A DNA stretch of 44,850 nt from Halobacteriales archaeon QS_8_65_32 (lineage in GTDB: Archaea; Halobacteriota; Halobacteria; Halobacteriales; Halococcaceae), in contig PXRY01000085.1 in assembly GCA_003022925.1 (NCBI GenBank), positions 1-44,850 on the forward strand, given 5' to 3'. The position numbers were made by a program, and so were the translations under genes. Shown piece by piece: positions 18,018 to 26,537 of the stretch. Position 1 is the first letter of the stretch. Each line of letters begins with the position of its first letter. The notes beneath the pieces are model-generated. The model was given only the letters and a program-made list of their open reading frames with translations, searched no databases and had not been told where the DNA came from.

Positions 18018-19396
18018 TCACGTCGTCTCGACATCGACGCCGGTAATCTCGAAGCGCGCTCCGCCGTCGTCGCTTTCGGTCGCGTCGATCTCCCAGTCGT
18101 GGGCCTCTGCGATCCGCGAGACGATCGCGAGGCCGAACCCGGTTCCCTCCGCGGCGGTCGAGACGCCGTACTCGAAGACCGCCTCGCGCTTCTCGGCCGG
18201 GATCCCCGGCCCGTCGTCGGCGAGATAAAAGCCGGTCGCGTCGGGAAGCGCGCCGACCGTGACGGTGACGTCGGGACCGCCGTGTTCGGCGGCGTTGCGA
18301 AAGGAGGTTTTCGAGCAACTGTTGGGTCCGCTCGCCGTCGGCTTCGATCGTGCGGTCCGCCGCGACGCTAAGGGTCGCGTTCTCGGTATCGGCGATACCG
18401 AACGCCCGCTCGCTCGACGCCGCGAGCGAGACCGGCTCGAGGTCCGTGACGACCCGGCCGTATCGCGCCTCCGCCAGGATCCGCTCGATCAGCCCTTCGA
18501 TCCGCTCGTGAGCACGTTCGACCCGTTTGAAATCCGCGGCCTCGCCGGTCTCGCGCGCGAGGTCGAGATAGCCCGTCGCCACGCCCAGAGGATTTCTGAG
18601 GTCGTGGCTGAGAACGCTTGCGAACTCCTCTAACCGATCGTTCTGGCGCTCTAAGGCCCGTTCGTGTTCCTTCCGGTCGGTGATGTCCCGACCCGTGCCG
18701 ACGACACCGATCACGGTTCCGTCCTCGTCGGTCACGCGGGTCCCGTTGAACTCGTGAGCGATCCGACGGCCCTCCTTGGTCAGGTACGCCGCCTCCCTGG
18801 TTTCGACGCCGTCGTCGGCGAACACCGTCGCGATCGCCTCGACGATCCCGGCACGATCCTCCTCGGCGACGAACTCCATCGGATCCATCTCGGCGATCTC
18901 CGCGTCGGTGTAGCCCATCAACTCCGATACTCGATCGTTCCAGCGGATCAGTTCGCCCTGATCGTCGATGGTGAAAAACACGTCCGGGATGGCCCGGAAA
19001 ACGCTCTCGACGAGCGCCTTCTCCTCGGCGAGTTCGCGCTCGCGCTCGTGCCGGTCGGAGATGTTCCGGACGACGCCGACGGTACCCTGTCGCTCCCCGT
19101 CGGCGTACAACAGCGTGATGTGTGACTCACAGGGGACCCGCTTGCCGCCCGCGGTGTGAAAAATCCACTCGAACGCGTCGTTGTTCCGTACCGCGTGCTT
19201 CGGGATCGGTCCCCGACCCGGCGGGCGCTTCGTTGGAATCCGGAGCCATCCCGAGCCGACGAAGCCCCGCCTCGGCGCTCGTCGCCGTCTTGGCGGCGAC
19301 GTCGTGCCGGCGTAGAAACGTCGCCGTGAGTTCGGCAAGCGCCGCGTCGTCGTCGACGACGAGAACGCGGATCGACTCGGATTCGGGCCTGTACAT
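18018..19396 (-). pseudogene. PAS sensor histidine kinase with truncated receiver domain, frameshifted
   Basis: Starts MYRPESESIRVLVVDDDAAL, the first part of a receiver domain. After about 45 residues the frame and the rest of the receiver (including the phosphoacceptor Asp) are lost, somewhere around 19195-19260. The sequence resumes in another frame with a PAS domain (FEWIFHTAGGKRVPCESHI), a second PAS (VESVFRAIPDVFFTIDD), and the phosphoacceptor helix FASVLSHDLRNPLGVATGY. A second frameshift lies in an AAA run near 18299-18302. Removing one base restores the N-box ([12 protein letters not shown]), DDGPGIP and GTGFGLAI, ending GVDVETT-stop at 18018. Such kinases are usually cytoplasmic sensors. 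The homopolymer shift might be a sequence error, but the receiver deletion looks real. Confidence 0.8.
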
Positions 19397-19426
19397 CGGT
19401 TGGGTCGCTCTGGGTGCCTTTTCGGG

Positions 19427-19433
19427 TATAAAA
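19427..19433 (-). promoter_or_regulatory. TATA box for the histidine kinase locus
   Basis: Plus-strand TATAAAA (minus TTTTATA) is centred 33 nt upstream of ATG 19396. It fixes the start at the receiver domain rather than at the longer upstream frame. Confidence 0.55.
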
Positions 19434-19555
19434 CTCCCCTAGCGCGCACGACGACAACGATAGCGGCGACGACGGCGGCGCAAAACCGAACGCGAGGCGA
19501 TCGGTGCTCGCCGCCGGAGTAACAGAGCTAAGTTACCCTCGCTCGTGGGCGGTGT

Positions 19556-20854
19556 ATGGCCCTGAGGGACGTCGGGACGAGCGCCCTGCGGGTGGGGGTC
19601 GTCGTCGTGGTGCTTGTTACCGTGGTGGTCGCGACCGCCTTCGCGGGACTGCAGATCGGCGGCGGTCCCCCCGAGGAGGGCGGCCCGACGCCGATCGATT
19701 CATGTACGACGCTTTCGAGTCCGGGCGCGTACGAACTGGCACGAGACCTCGAAAACCGGAACGCCGGGGCCTGCATCCGGATCACGGCGAGCAACGTCAC
19801 GTTCGACGGGAACGGCCACCGGATCGACGGCGTCGGTGCCTTCGGCTCGGGCGGGGTGATCGTCGGCTCGCTCGATCGCGGTATCGCAAACGTCAGCGTC
19901 TCGAACGTCACCGTGACCGACTGGGACGACGGGCTCAGGTACCTAAACGTCTCCCGGGGGCGCGTCGAGGGGACCACGACCGCGAACAACCGGATCGGGC
20001 TGAGTGTTCTCAACAGCACGGCGACAACGGTGACGAACACCACCGCCGCCGCGAACGAGCTCTACGGCGTCTCGGTCACCAGGAACTCGAAGCGCACCCT
20101 CCTGACCAACAACACCGCCCGGGCGAACACCCTGTTCGGCTTTCACTTGGTGGGCGTTGGCGGCACCACCGTCATGAGCAATCGGGCGGCGGCCAACGAG
20201 TACGGCATCGCCCTGATCGACGCCGATCGCAACCGGATCGTTCGTAACAACGTGAGCCGCAATCGGATCGCCGGGATCTGGCTCTCGGCGGCCGATCGCA
20301 ACGAAGTCGTCGACAACTACGTCTCGAACCGCTTTTATGGAATCTACCTCAGTGATCGCTCGACGCGCAATCGCCTCGTGGCGAACACGGCCGTCTCGAA
20401 CGCCGTCGGTGTCCGCCTCGTCGAGAGCCGGCGCAACCTGATCGAGCGAAACGCAATACGGGACAATCGCGCCGAAGCGATCTTGCTGCTTGCCGCCGAT
20501 AGCAACCGCCTCGGCCCCAACCGGCTCACGGATAACGGCCGCGCGGTCGCGATCCGAAACTCGGAGAACGTCACCGGGCCGGGGGCCGAAAACACCTCGG
20601 CGTATTCGGTGTCGCTATTGACGCCGGCGTTAGCGGGAAACGCCGACTCGACGCGAGAGGCGGGAGCGGGAGCAAGGACGAGGACGAGGGCGAGGGCGAG
20701 AACGAGGACGACGAACGGAGCCGTTCAGGTCGAACAGGCTCGTTCGATGGCGTCGATCAGGGCGGCGAGTTCGTCGATCTCCTTCCCACGAGCGACCGCG
20801 CCGCTGCGTCGGTCCCAGTCGACGACGCCGGCGTCGTCGAGCTTCGGGAGGTGA
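19556..20854 (+). CDS. Right-handed beta-helix (NosD-like) exported protein
   Basis: An N-terminal membrane/signal segment (about 11-33) is followed by a parallel beta-helix built of about 22-residue repeats, such as NRIVRNNVSRNRIAGIWLSA and NEVVDNYVSNRFYGIYLSD, with many N-x-T/S sequons (NVT, NNT, NVS). This is the NosD/carbohydrate-binding type of surface protein; no catalytic residues can be named. Past about residue 365 the sequence turns into Arg/Thr low complexity over a GA-rich hexamer repeat (20660-20712), then runs 130 bp antisense into the convergent regulator. In the +1 frame the same repeat would encode an acidic tail (DEDEGEGENEDDE), more typical of a haloarchaeon. A frameshift in the repeat is therefore likely, and the true C-terminus is unsure. 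Confidence 0.7.
   Translation: MALRDVGTSALRVGVVVVVLVTVVVATAFAGLQIGGGPPEEGGPTPIDSCTTLSSPGAYELARDLENRNAGACIRITASNVTFDGNGHRIDGVGAFGSGGVIVGSLDRGIANVSVSNVTVTDWDDGLRYLNVSRGRVEGTTTANNRIGLSVLNSTATTVTNTTAAANELYGVSVTRNSKRTLLTNNTARANTLFGFHLVGVGGTTVMSNRAAANEYGIALIDADRNRIVRNNVSRNRIAGIWLSAADRNEVVDNYVSNRFYGIYLSDRSTRNRLVANTAVSNAVGVRLVESRRNLIERNAIRDNRAEAILLLAADSNRLGPNRLTDNGRAVAIRNSENVTGPGAENTSAYSVSLLTPALAGNADSTREAGAGARTRTRARARTRTTNGAVQVEQARSMASIRAASSSISFPRATAPLRRSQSTTPASSSFGR
20660..20712. repeat. Purine-rich hexamer repeat in the beta-helix gene tail
   Basis: Imperfect tandem units of the type GAGGAC / GAGGGC / GGGAGC, nearly all purine on one strand apart from the regularly placed C. It lies exactly where the reading frame changes character. 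Confidence 0.6.
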
Positions 20855-21168
20855 CATTGCAGTAGCGAGACGTAGACGCTCTTTCGCTGTCCGGAGCCGA
20901 CGCGGGCGACCGGAACGTCGTGTTCGATCGCGGCGATCCGTTCGGCCAGGTCGCCGAGTGCGGTTTCGGCCTCCGGATCGAGCGCGGCGACCGCGGCGAT
21001 GACGGCACGGCGGCGGCCGTTACTGAGCAGCCGATAGACGGCGTCGGTCGGGAGGCGGATCGGGTCGTTCGCCGCGGAGTAGTCCGGCCGGTCGGCACGG
21101 GCGAGTTTCGTAAGCACGCGCCGGGAGACGGAACGCCGGGGCGGGTCGAGCGAGTGATCGACGGTCAT
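20725..21168 (-). CDS. Winged-helix regulator-like protein (DUF7344 type)
   Basis: A 147-residue protein. The core LPTDAVYRLLSNGRRRAVI, then LGDLAERIAAIE, then RKSVYVSLLQCHLPKLDDAG and VVDWDRRSGAVARGKE is the haloarchaeal DUF7344 winged-helix pattern: a recognition helix around VYVSLLQCHLPKL and a wing ending in V-x-x-D. Such proteins are thought to be DNA-binding, with targets unknown. The N-terminal 40 residues are variable and basic. The 3' end overlaps the tail of the convergent beta-helix gene, so antisense effects are possible. A TATA-like GCTTATG lies upstream near 21205. Confidence 0.8.
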   Translation of the reverse strand: MTVDHSLDPPRRSVSRRVLTKLARADRPDYSAANDPIRLPTDAVYRLLSNGRRRAVIAAVAALDPEAETALGDLAERIAAIEHDVPVARVGSGQRKSVYVSLLQCHLPKLDDAGVVDWDRRSGAVARGKEIDELAALIDAIERACST

Positions 21169-21360
21169 GATATCCCCTCGCTTCGCTGACGTTCGGTGGG
21201 AGACATAAGCTTCGTGGCCACCCGGGAGACGCGACGACCTGCGTCGGACGGACTATCGACGACGAGGGGTCGGGCTATCGCCTTTCGAATACATCCGTGT
21301 TCCACCGGGTTCGTCGCAATCGGTGCGATGATATACTGATGTCGACGTCGGATCGTTCCG

Positions 21361-22317
21361 TTACTCGTCTCCGGCTAGTGCCGCTCGGAGGCGTGTGGCT
21401 ACGTCGTCGATGGCCGCACGGCCCTCGTCGATGTGTTCGTACAGACTGAGAAAGGCGTGTATCTGTGACTCGTAGTGGAGGCGTTCGACCTCAACGCTCG
21501 CCGTCACCAACCGCTCGGTGTAGGCCTCCCCTTCGTCCCGAAGGGGATCGAACCCGGCGGTCAGAACGGTCGCGGGCGGCAGCCCGGAGAGATCACGGGC
21601 GCGCAGCGGAAAGGCGTAGGCATTCCCGAGATGGACGTTGGTAGGCGTGTACTGGTCGTAGTACCATTCGACGCTGTCCATTTCGAGAAAGTAGCCCGTC
21701 CCGTTCTCGTCGTATGAATCGAACCACTGGACTGATGGCGGGTTGACCGCGGGATAGATCAGGAGTTGATGAGCGAGATCTGGCCCGTTCCGGTCACGTG
21801 CAGCGAGCGTGACGGCGGCCGCGAGGTTCCCGCCGGCGCTGTCGCCGCCGACAGCCACTCGGTCCGGATCGCCCCCCATGTCGGCGGCGTGGGTAGCTGT
21901 CCACTCAGTGGCGGCGTAGCAGTCCTCGACCCCCGCGGGGAAGGAATGTTCCGGTGCCCGCCGATAGGCGACGGAGACGATGAGACATCCCGTTTCGTTC
22001 GTGAGAACGCGACAGAGGCCGTCGTAGGCGTCGAGCGAGCCGCGCACCCACCCCCCGCCATGAAAGAACACGAGCACGGGAAATGGCCCATCGCCGTCGG
22101 GGGTGTAGATCCGAATCGAAATAGGGTCACCCGGCCCCTGAATCGCGAGGTTAGTCACGTTTTCGACGGGTTCCGGAGCGTCCACGGCGAACAGTTGCTC
22201 CAAAAGGGCACGTCCGGTCGCGACCGAGAGCGTTGACGACGGTGGGGAAACGCCCGACGCCAACTCGTCGAGTAGAGCACCTGCCTGCGGATCGAGGTTC
22301 GAAGCTCGGTCTGCCAT
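21361..22317 (-). CDS. Alpha/beta hydrolase, hormone-sensitive-lipase type esterase
   Basis: A 318-residue carboxylesterase of the HSL (bacterial family IV) group. The oxyanion-hole motif is HGGGW (86-90), the nucleophile Ser160 is in GGDSAGGN, the acid is the Asp of AGFDPLRDEG, and the catalytic His is in SQIHAFLSL. These enzymes hydrolyse short-chain esters in the cytoplasm. No signal peptide is seen. The minus-strand GTTTATAGT at 22347-22355 is the probable TATA box, giving a leader of a few nucleotides. Divergent from the amidotransferase gene across a 399-bp gap in which I see nothing else. Confidence 0.93.
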   Translation of the reverse strand: MADRASNLDPQAGALLDELASGVSPPSSTLSVATGRALLEQLFAVDAPEPVENVTNLAIQGPGDPISIRIYTPDGDGPFPVLVFFHGGGWVRGSLDAYDGLCRVLTNETGCLIVSVAYRRAPEHSFPAGVEDCYAATEWTATHAADMGGDPDRVAVGGDSAGGNLAAAVTLAARDRNGPDLAHQLLIYPAVNPPSVQWFDSYDENGTGYFLEMDSVEWYYDQYTPTNVHLGNAYAFPLRARDLSGLPPATVLTAGFDPLRDEGEAYTERLVTASVEVERLHYESQIHAFLSLYEHIDEGRAAIDDVATRLRAALAGDE

Positions 22318-22346
22318 CGTTCTACGCGACCGTCCGCAGAACGGCT

Positions 22347-22355
22347 ACTATAAAC
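22347..22355 (-). promoter_or_regulatory. TATA box for the esterase gene
   Basis: Minus strand GTTTATAGT is centred 34 nt before ATG 22317, within the 399-bp divergent intergenic region. I see no repeat or RNA gene in the rest of that region. Confidence 0.5.
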
Positions 22356-22716
22356 TTCGCCTGTCCGTTCGATGGACGTCGTGGCCGAGGACCGTCCGCG
22401 ATCGATTACCGAGTGGTATACGCGTATCGAATCGCGGACCGCTCGCGGTTCTCGTGAGCCGGGGGCCGGACCGTCGTTGTTTGGGTCAAGCATCTTTTCG
22501 TGTTAAAAGGGGGACGCCGATCGTCGGTTCTCTCGATTCCCTCGGTCGGTGACGTCCTAAGCACGATCGAACGCGGAACGATCGGTTTCGCTCGTCGGAT
22601 GCGAACGTATCGATCGGATACCGAATCGATTTTGCCGGGCGTATGGTCGATCGATCACGGCGAAACTCCGCGCAGGGCACAATGCTCTTGAGCGCGTGTC
22701 GATTAAGAACGGACGA

Positions 22717-23478
22717 ATGCAATTGCGGATCGCCCTCTTGAACGCTTCCCACGGGAACTCGGACACCCCACGGAACTTCCGGCGCGAACTGGACGCCGAC
22801 CTCGTCGAGTTCGACGTCTCCTCGGGTTCGCTCCCCGATTCCTTTCGGTACGACGCGGCGGTCGTTACCGGGTCGCGCGCGTCGGTCTACTGGGACGAGC
22901 CGTGGATCGCACCACTGAAACGATGGACGCGCCAGGCGATCGACCGCGACATGCCCTTCCTCGGGGTCTGTTACGGCCACCAGCTACTCGCCGACGTCAT
23001 AGGGGGGACCGTCGAGGGAATGGACGACTACGAGCTCGGTTACCGGACCGTTACCCATCGGGGCGGCGGACTGTTCGAGGGTATCGACACCGATTTTACG
23101 GTCTTTACGACCCACTCCGACACGGTGACCGATCTGCCCCCCGAGGCGACGCTCACTGCCGAGAACGACCGGGGGATTCACGGCTTCCAGTGTGGGGACG
23201 TCTTCGGGGTGCAGTTCCACCCCGAGTACGACATGGAAACGGCCGAACGCGTCACCGATGGGAAACGCGACCAGCTCCCCGACGACCGAATCGACCGGGT
23301 GTTAGGCGGTATCGACGAGGAAACCTACGACGCCGCCTGCGGGGCGAAGACACTCTTCGAGAACTTCACCGCCTACGTACGGGAACGCCGAGCGGAGCGA
23401 TCCGAAGCCGACCGGACGGACGGGAACGAGCGCGATGGGGGGAGCGAGCCCGTCGGCGAGAGCGCTGGTGCCGTCTGA
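22717..23478 (+). CDS. Class I glutamine amidotransferase-like protein
   Basis: A 253-residue protein of the GMP-synthase glutaminase type. The nucleophile Cys85 is in FLGVCYGHQL, the partner pair His168/Glu170 is in GVQFHPEYDM, and VVTGSRASVYWDEPWI corresponds to the oxyanion strand. No synthetase domain is attached. It may release ammonia for a partner enzyme or act on gamma-glutamyl compounds; stand-alone members are poorly characterised. The C-terminal 35 residues are a charged, low-complexity tail. I chose ATG 22717; a GTG at 22696 in the same frame is the alternative. Confidence 0.9.
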   Translation: MQLRIALLNASHGNSDTPRNFRRELDADLVEFDVSSGSLPDSFRYDAAVVTGSRASVYWDEPWIAPLKRWTRQAIDRDMPFLGVCYGHQLLADVIGGTVEGMDDYELGYRTVTHRGGGLFEGIDTDFTVFTTHSDTVTDLPPEATLTAENDRGIHGFQCGDVFGVQFHPEYDMETAERVTDGKRDQLPDDRIDRVLGGIDEETYDAACGAKTLFENFTAYVRERRAERSEADRTDGNERDGGSEPVGESAGAV

Positions 23479-23484
23479 GAACCG

Positions 23485-23655
23485 GGTGATCGGCGGTTAG
23501 CGGTCGATGACCGATGACCGGTGATCGGTGGCCAGTAATCGCTGGTTGGTTTCGATCCTCGATCGATCCGCTGGCTCCGATTATCGGGTATCGATCATCG
23601 GATTATCGGTTGCCGGCCATCAATTTCGGGCTACCGACGACCGATCACCGGTTGT
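23485..23655. repeat. Degenerate GATCGGT-rich intergenic sequence with a 13-bp inverted repeat
   Basis: The gap between two convergent genes is made of variations on GATCGG, GACCGG and ATTATCGG. It includes the perfect inverted pair ACCGGTGATCGGT (23517-23529) and ACCGATCACCGGT (23640-23652), 110 bp apart. It may act as a bidirectional terminator or simply be slippage-derived. Confidence 0.5.
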
Positions 23656-23872
23656 CGATTCGGGTCGCAGCCGAGCGCTCGCAGCGCAGGCACTCGGTGA
23701 CGCGGTAGGGTCCGCGGGAGTACTTCTCGGTGCCGCGGCGCACCGCGTCGCCGGCCTCTCCTGTGCGGATCTCGATGGTTATGCGCTGGGTGGTAACGCC
23801 GTCACAGGTCGGGCAGCGTTCGTTGCGTATCGTATCGGTGGAGGGGGTATTATCGACCGAAGTGGACGACAT
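23645..23872 (-). CDS. Small zinc-ribbon protein (DUF7835-like)
   Basis: A 75-residue protein with two CxxC knuckles, RCPTCDG (20-26) and ECLRCER, bracketing a beta-rich segment (TTQRITIEIRTGEAGD and the variable RGTEKYSRGPYRVT). That is a classic zinc beta-ribbon layout found in many small haloarchaeal proteins. No function is known. It is short, well conserved in pattern, and has a clear promoter upstream (GATATAC at about 23894-23902 on the minus strand). An inverted repeat overlaps the expected transcription start, suggesting repressor control. Confidence 0.75.
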   Translation of the reverse strand: MSSTSVDNTPSTDTIRNERCPTCDGVTTQRITIEIRTGEAGDAVRRGTEKYSRGPYRVTECLRCERSAATRIDNR

Positions 23873-23875
23873 ATG

Positions 23876-23897
23876 ACGTATTAATTGTCGAATACGT
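23876..23897. promoter_or_regulatory. Inverted repeat at the start of the small zinc-ribbon gene
   Basis: ACGTATT (23876-23882), eight bases, then AATACGT (23891-23897): a perfect 7-bp dyad. It lies 4-25 nt before the ATG and abuts the TATA-like GATATAC, so a bound protein would block initiation. Confidence 0.5.
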
Positions 23898-24089
23898 ATA
23901 TCAACCTACGGCTTTACAACGTAAGCACTCGATCGCGGGCTACTGATCGGCGACCGTACCGAAGGACGGCCGCTCGACTGATCGACGACGAGCGGGCTTC
24001 GTCGAGCGACGAGGCCGATGGGTCGTCGTCGCGGGACGTCGGAGGTTTCCCGCCTACAGGAAACGCGGAACGTCGTTGCTACGTTCGTT

Positions 24090-24155
24090 CACGGGCCGCG
24101 GGTCCCGCGAGCAGAAGCCGAGCGTGTCGGGGGCGTTCCGAGCGGCCGCATAGCA
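24090..24155. repeat. Fragment of the dispersed element upstream of NAC
   Basis: Contains GCGAGCAGAAGCCGAGCGTG followed by TCGGGGGCGTTCC. The first 20 bases are identical to the complement of the left part of the element at 16289-16684, and the piece also matches the copy at 37050 (GAGCCGAGCGTGTCGGGGGC). It is in reverse orientation, without hairpins or ends. The rest of the 364-bp gap holds only promoters. Confidence 0.65.
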
Positions 24156-24236
24156 CTGTTGTCCGAAGCTGCCACGGTAGACGCTACCCCGACCGAAACC
24201 CGAAGTACCAAACCGTCGGCTCCCTTCCTGTGACCC

Positions 24237-24704
24237 ATGTTCGGAGGAGGCGGCGGCGGACTCGACCCGCGCAAGATGCAACAGATGATGAAGCAGATGG
24301 GCATCGACGTCACCGAGATCGATGCCGAGGAAGTGATCATTCGAACCGCCGAGGAGGACCTCGTGTTCGAGAGCGCCGACGTCCAACGTATGGACGCCCA
24401 GGGCCAACAGACCTACCAGATCGTCGGCGAACCCGACTCCCGCCCGCGCGGCGAGGGTGGGGCGAGTGCCGTCAGTGCCGGTGCCGGCACCGAAAGCAGT
24501 ACCGAGGCCAGCGCCGGTACCGAGGGCGGTGCTGAGGCAGGCGGCGCGACGAGCGACGCGAGCGGTACGGGCGGCGCGGCCGAGATTCCCGATACGGACG
24601 TCGAGATCGTCGCAGGGCGGACGAGCGCGACCGAGGAGGAAGCGCGCGACGCGCTCGCGGCAACCGACGGCGACCTGGCCGCGGCCGTCGAGCGACTGGA
24701 GTGA
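24237..24704 (+). CDS. nac: Nascent polypeptide-associated complex protein (archaeal NAC)
   Basis: A ribosome-associated chaperone that contacts nascent chains, forming a homodimer in archaea. Its 155 residues comprise an N-terminal Gly-rich start, [20 protein letters not shown] and [24 protein letters not shown] (NAC beta-domain, about 15-63), a long Gly/Ala/Ser/Glu linker (about 64-110), and a C-terminal UBA domain ([20 protein letters not shown], ending AAVERLE). The linker is unusually long and low in complexity. The stop codon overlaps the GTG start of trmI, so the two genes are co-transcribed and probably translationally coupled, a pairing common in archaea. Confidence 0.95.
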   Translation: MFGGGGGGLDPRKMQQMMKQMGIDVTEIDAEEVIIRTAEEDLVFESADVQRMDAQGQQTYQIVGEPDSRPRGEGGASAVSAGAGTESSTEASAGTEGGAEAGGATSDASGTGGAAEIPDTDVEIVAGRTSATEEEARDALAATDGDLAAAVERLE

Positions 24705-25459
24705 TTCTGCTCGTTCGCGAACAACGCGAGTACCTCCGCGAACCGGGCGACGTCTTAGAGACCGACTTGGGCGTACTCGAAATCCCCGACGATCCGAGCC
24801 CCGATCCGGGCGACGTCTTGGAGACGCACCTGGGAACTAGTTTCACCGTTCGCGAGCTACGCGGTCCGGATTTCGCGCGTCACTTCGAGCGCAGCGGCGC
24901 GCCGATGCTGCCGCGGGACGTCGGCCTCGTGATCGGTCATACCGGGGTCCGAGCCGGTAATCGGGTACTCGACGCCGGGACCGGTACTGGCGTTCTCGCC
25001 GCGTCGCTCGGCCGGATCGGCGCGGCAGTCACGAGTTACGAGCGCAACCCCGACGCGGCCGCCGTCGCCCGCGAGAACATGGCGCTCGCCGGCGTGGACG
25101 AGACCGTCGACGTCCGAACGGGGGACGTCCTCGATTACGTAGATGGCCTCTCCGGAGGCGACGACGCCGATGGCGACGACGGGAGCGTGCCGTTCGATCT
25201 CGTGACGCTCGATACCGCCGACGCGCCGGCGGTCGTCGAGCGAGCGCCCGATCTGTTGGTATCCGGGGGCTTTTGTGCGATCTATAGCCCGTTCGTCGAG
25301 GCGGCCCGGGATGTCGTCGAAACCGCGCGGGAGGCCGGCCTCGCTGTCGATACCTACGAGACGATCCAGCGCGAACTCGACGTCGATGAGCGAGGCACCC
25401 GGCCGACAACGGGTGGCGTTGGACACACCGGATTCTTGAGCATCTGTCGGCGCGAGTAA
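24701..25459 (+). CDS. trmI: tRNA (adenine-N1)-methyltransferase TrmI
   Basis: SAM-dependent methylation of adenosine (position 58, in some archaea also 57) of tRNA. The 252-residue GCD14/TrmI protein has an N-terminal beta domain ([20 protein letters not shown]) and a Rossmann methyltransferase with motif [20 protein letters not shown], motif II acid in VTSYERNP, and [12 protein letters not shown] where the family usually has LD-x-P. Its start GTG overlaps the NAC stop (GTGA). An acidic insertion ([11 protein letters not shown]) sits in a surface loop. No frame problems. Confidence 0.93.
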   Translation: MILLVREQREYLREPGDVLETDLGVLEIPDDPSPDPGDVLETHLGTSFTVRELRGPDFARHFERSGAPMLPRDVGLVIGHTGVRAGNRVLDAGTGTGVLAASLGRIGAAVTSYERNPDAAAVARENMALAGVDETVDVRTGDVLDYVDGLSGGDDADGDDGSVPFDLVTLDTADAPAVVERAPDLLVSGGFCAIYSPFVEAARDVVETAREAGLAVDTYETIQRELDVDERGTRPTTGGVGHTGFLSICRRE

Positions 25460-25704
25460 CGACCGATCGACGCCTATAATTCCTCGACGCGAGCACCTGT
25501 TGCCGGTGTGGCGAGCGGACCCGTACTCGCGCGAACGATGCGTGAGCCGCCGTCGCTCACCGGTTGCGCTCCGTTCGTCACTCGCCCTTCAGGTCCATGA
25601 CGGTCGGCGACCGGTGATCGCTCGCCGAGTCGTCGTGAGCACGCGGCCCGTGAGAACCCCTCGCCCGAGAGCGGAGTAGCGGTCAATCCGCCGGCTGTCC
25701 GTAC

Positions 25705-25710
25705 TTATAA
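25705..25710 (+). promoter_or_regulatory. TATA box for the 25740 operon
   Basis: TTATAA is centred about 27-32 nt before the GTG at 25734 and the ATG at 25740, so the transcript should be leaderless. The rest of the 280-bp gap after trmI shows no gene or repeat. Confidence 0.55.
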
Positions 25711-25739
25711 GGGGTTCTCGGTGGTACGATGGAGTGCAT

Positions 25740-25955
25740 ATGAGCGACGCAGAACCCGACGAGCGTCTCGACGAGACGACGACCTGGCCCGAACTCGCGA
25801 TCGGCCTGTACGATCGGCTGACCGGCCGCGGCGCGGAGATCACCTACGAGTTCGAGGACATGGAAGTCGCGGTCCCCTCGAAGGCCGGCGAGAACGCAGA
25901 ACACGCCCACTGGGGGGTCGACGGTACGATCCGTATCACGACGCGCGAGCCGTGA
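25740..25955 (+). CDS. Conserved small acidic protein of unknown function
   Basis: A 71-residue acidic protein: MSDAEPDERLDETTTWPELA, then IGLYDRLTGRGAEITYEFED and a C-terminal beta-like segment ending GVDGTIRITTREP. I do not recognise a characterised family, though the pattern looks like a short haloarchaeal conserved protein. GTG at 25734 would add two residues. The next gene starts 9 nt after its stop, so the two are probably an operon. Confidence 0.7.
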   Translation: MSDAEPDERLDETTTWPELAIGLYDRLTGRGAEITYEFEDMEVAVPSKAGENAEHAHWGVDGTIRITTREP

Positions 25956-25964
25956 CGCCGGCTG

Positions 25965-26406
25965 GTGTCCCGTTCGGACTCGCTCGTGATCGCTGTCGAG
26001 GGAGGGGGTGCCCGGCGCGGTGAACGCGGCCGCAGCCCTCGGGACTATCTCCGAAGCCGACCTCGCTCCACTCGACGTCGAGGCCGACCTGACGATCGCG
26101 ATCGAGGGCGAGGAGATACGGGTAACCTCGAAGACGAACAGGCCCCTCGTCGATATCCCCTCGATGCGGGTCGCGCTCGTACTCGCTCGTCAGGGCGGCA
26201 GCAGCGGGCTTCGAATCGTCCCCGAACTCGCAAACGTGCTCGCCGCGGCTGACATCACCGCGGGGATCGCCGTCGACGGAACTGGGGTCGCGGTGCTCGG
26301 TGCCGACGCCGACCCCGGCCCGCTCGCGAGACGGGTTAGCCCCCACGTCGAGGTGCGCGAGAACGGCGCGGCGCGGGCGCTGCTCGACGCGGTTCGCGGC
26401 CGGTAG
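25965..26406 (+). pseudogene. Unknown conserved protein, frameshifted in a G run
   Basis: Two frames form one protein. The N-terminal piece begins VSRSDSLVIAVEGG (GTG 25965). The C-terminal piece runs VPGAVNAAAALGTISEADLA, LTIAIEGEEIRVTSK, MRVALVLARQGG and ends ARALLDAVRGR at 26406. They join if one base is removed from the GGGGG run at 26004-26008. The body alternates beta strands and Ala-rich helices; I cannot name the family. The extra G may be a real mutation or a homopolymer error. If it is an error, this is an intact protein of about 146 residues co-transcribed with the preceding gene. Confidence 0.65.
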
Positions 26407-26537
26407 TTCTCGAACCCGGCTTCCGGCGTCGTCGTGAGGTCTACTGCGAGCGGCGACCGACAGCCATCGGGGGCCAACTTCGTGTCGGTGTCTTCGTCGA
26501 GTGAAAGTACGGCGATCGGCGCGTTCCGAGCGGCCGG

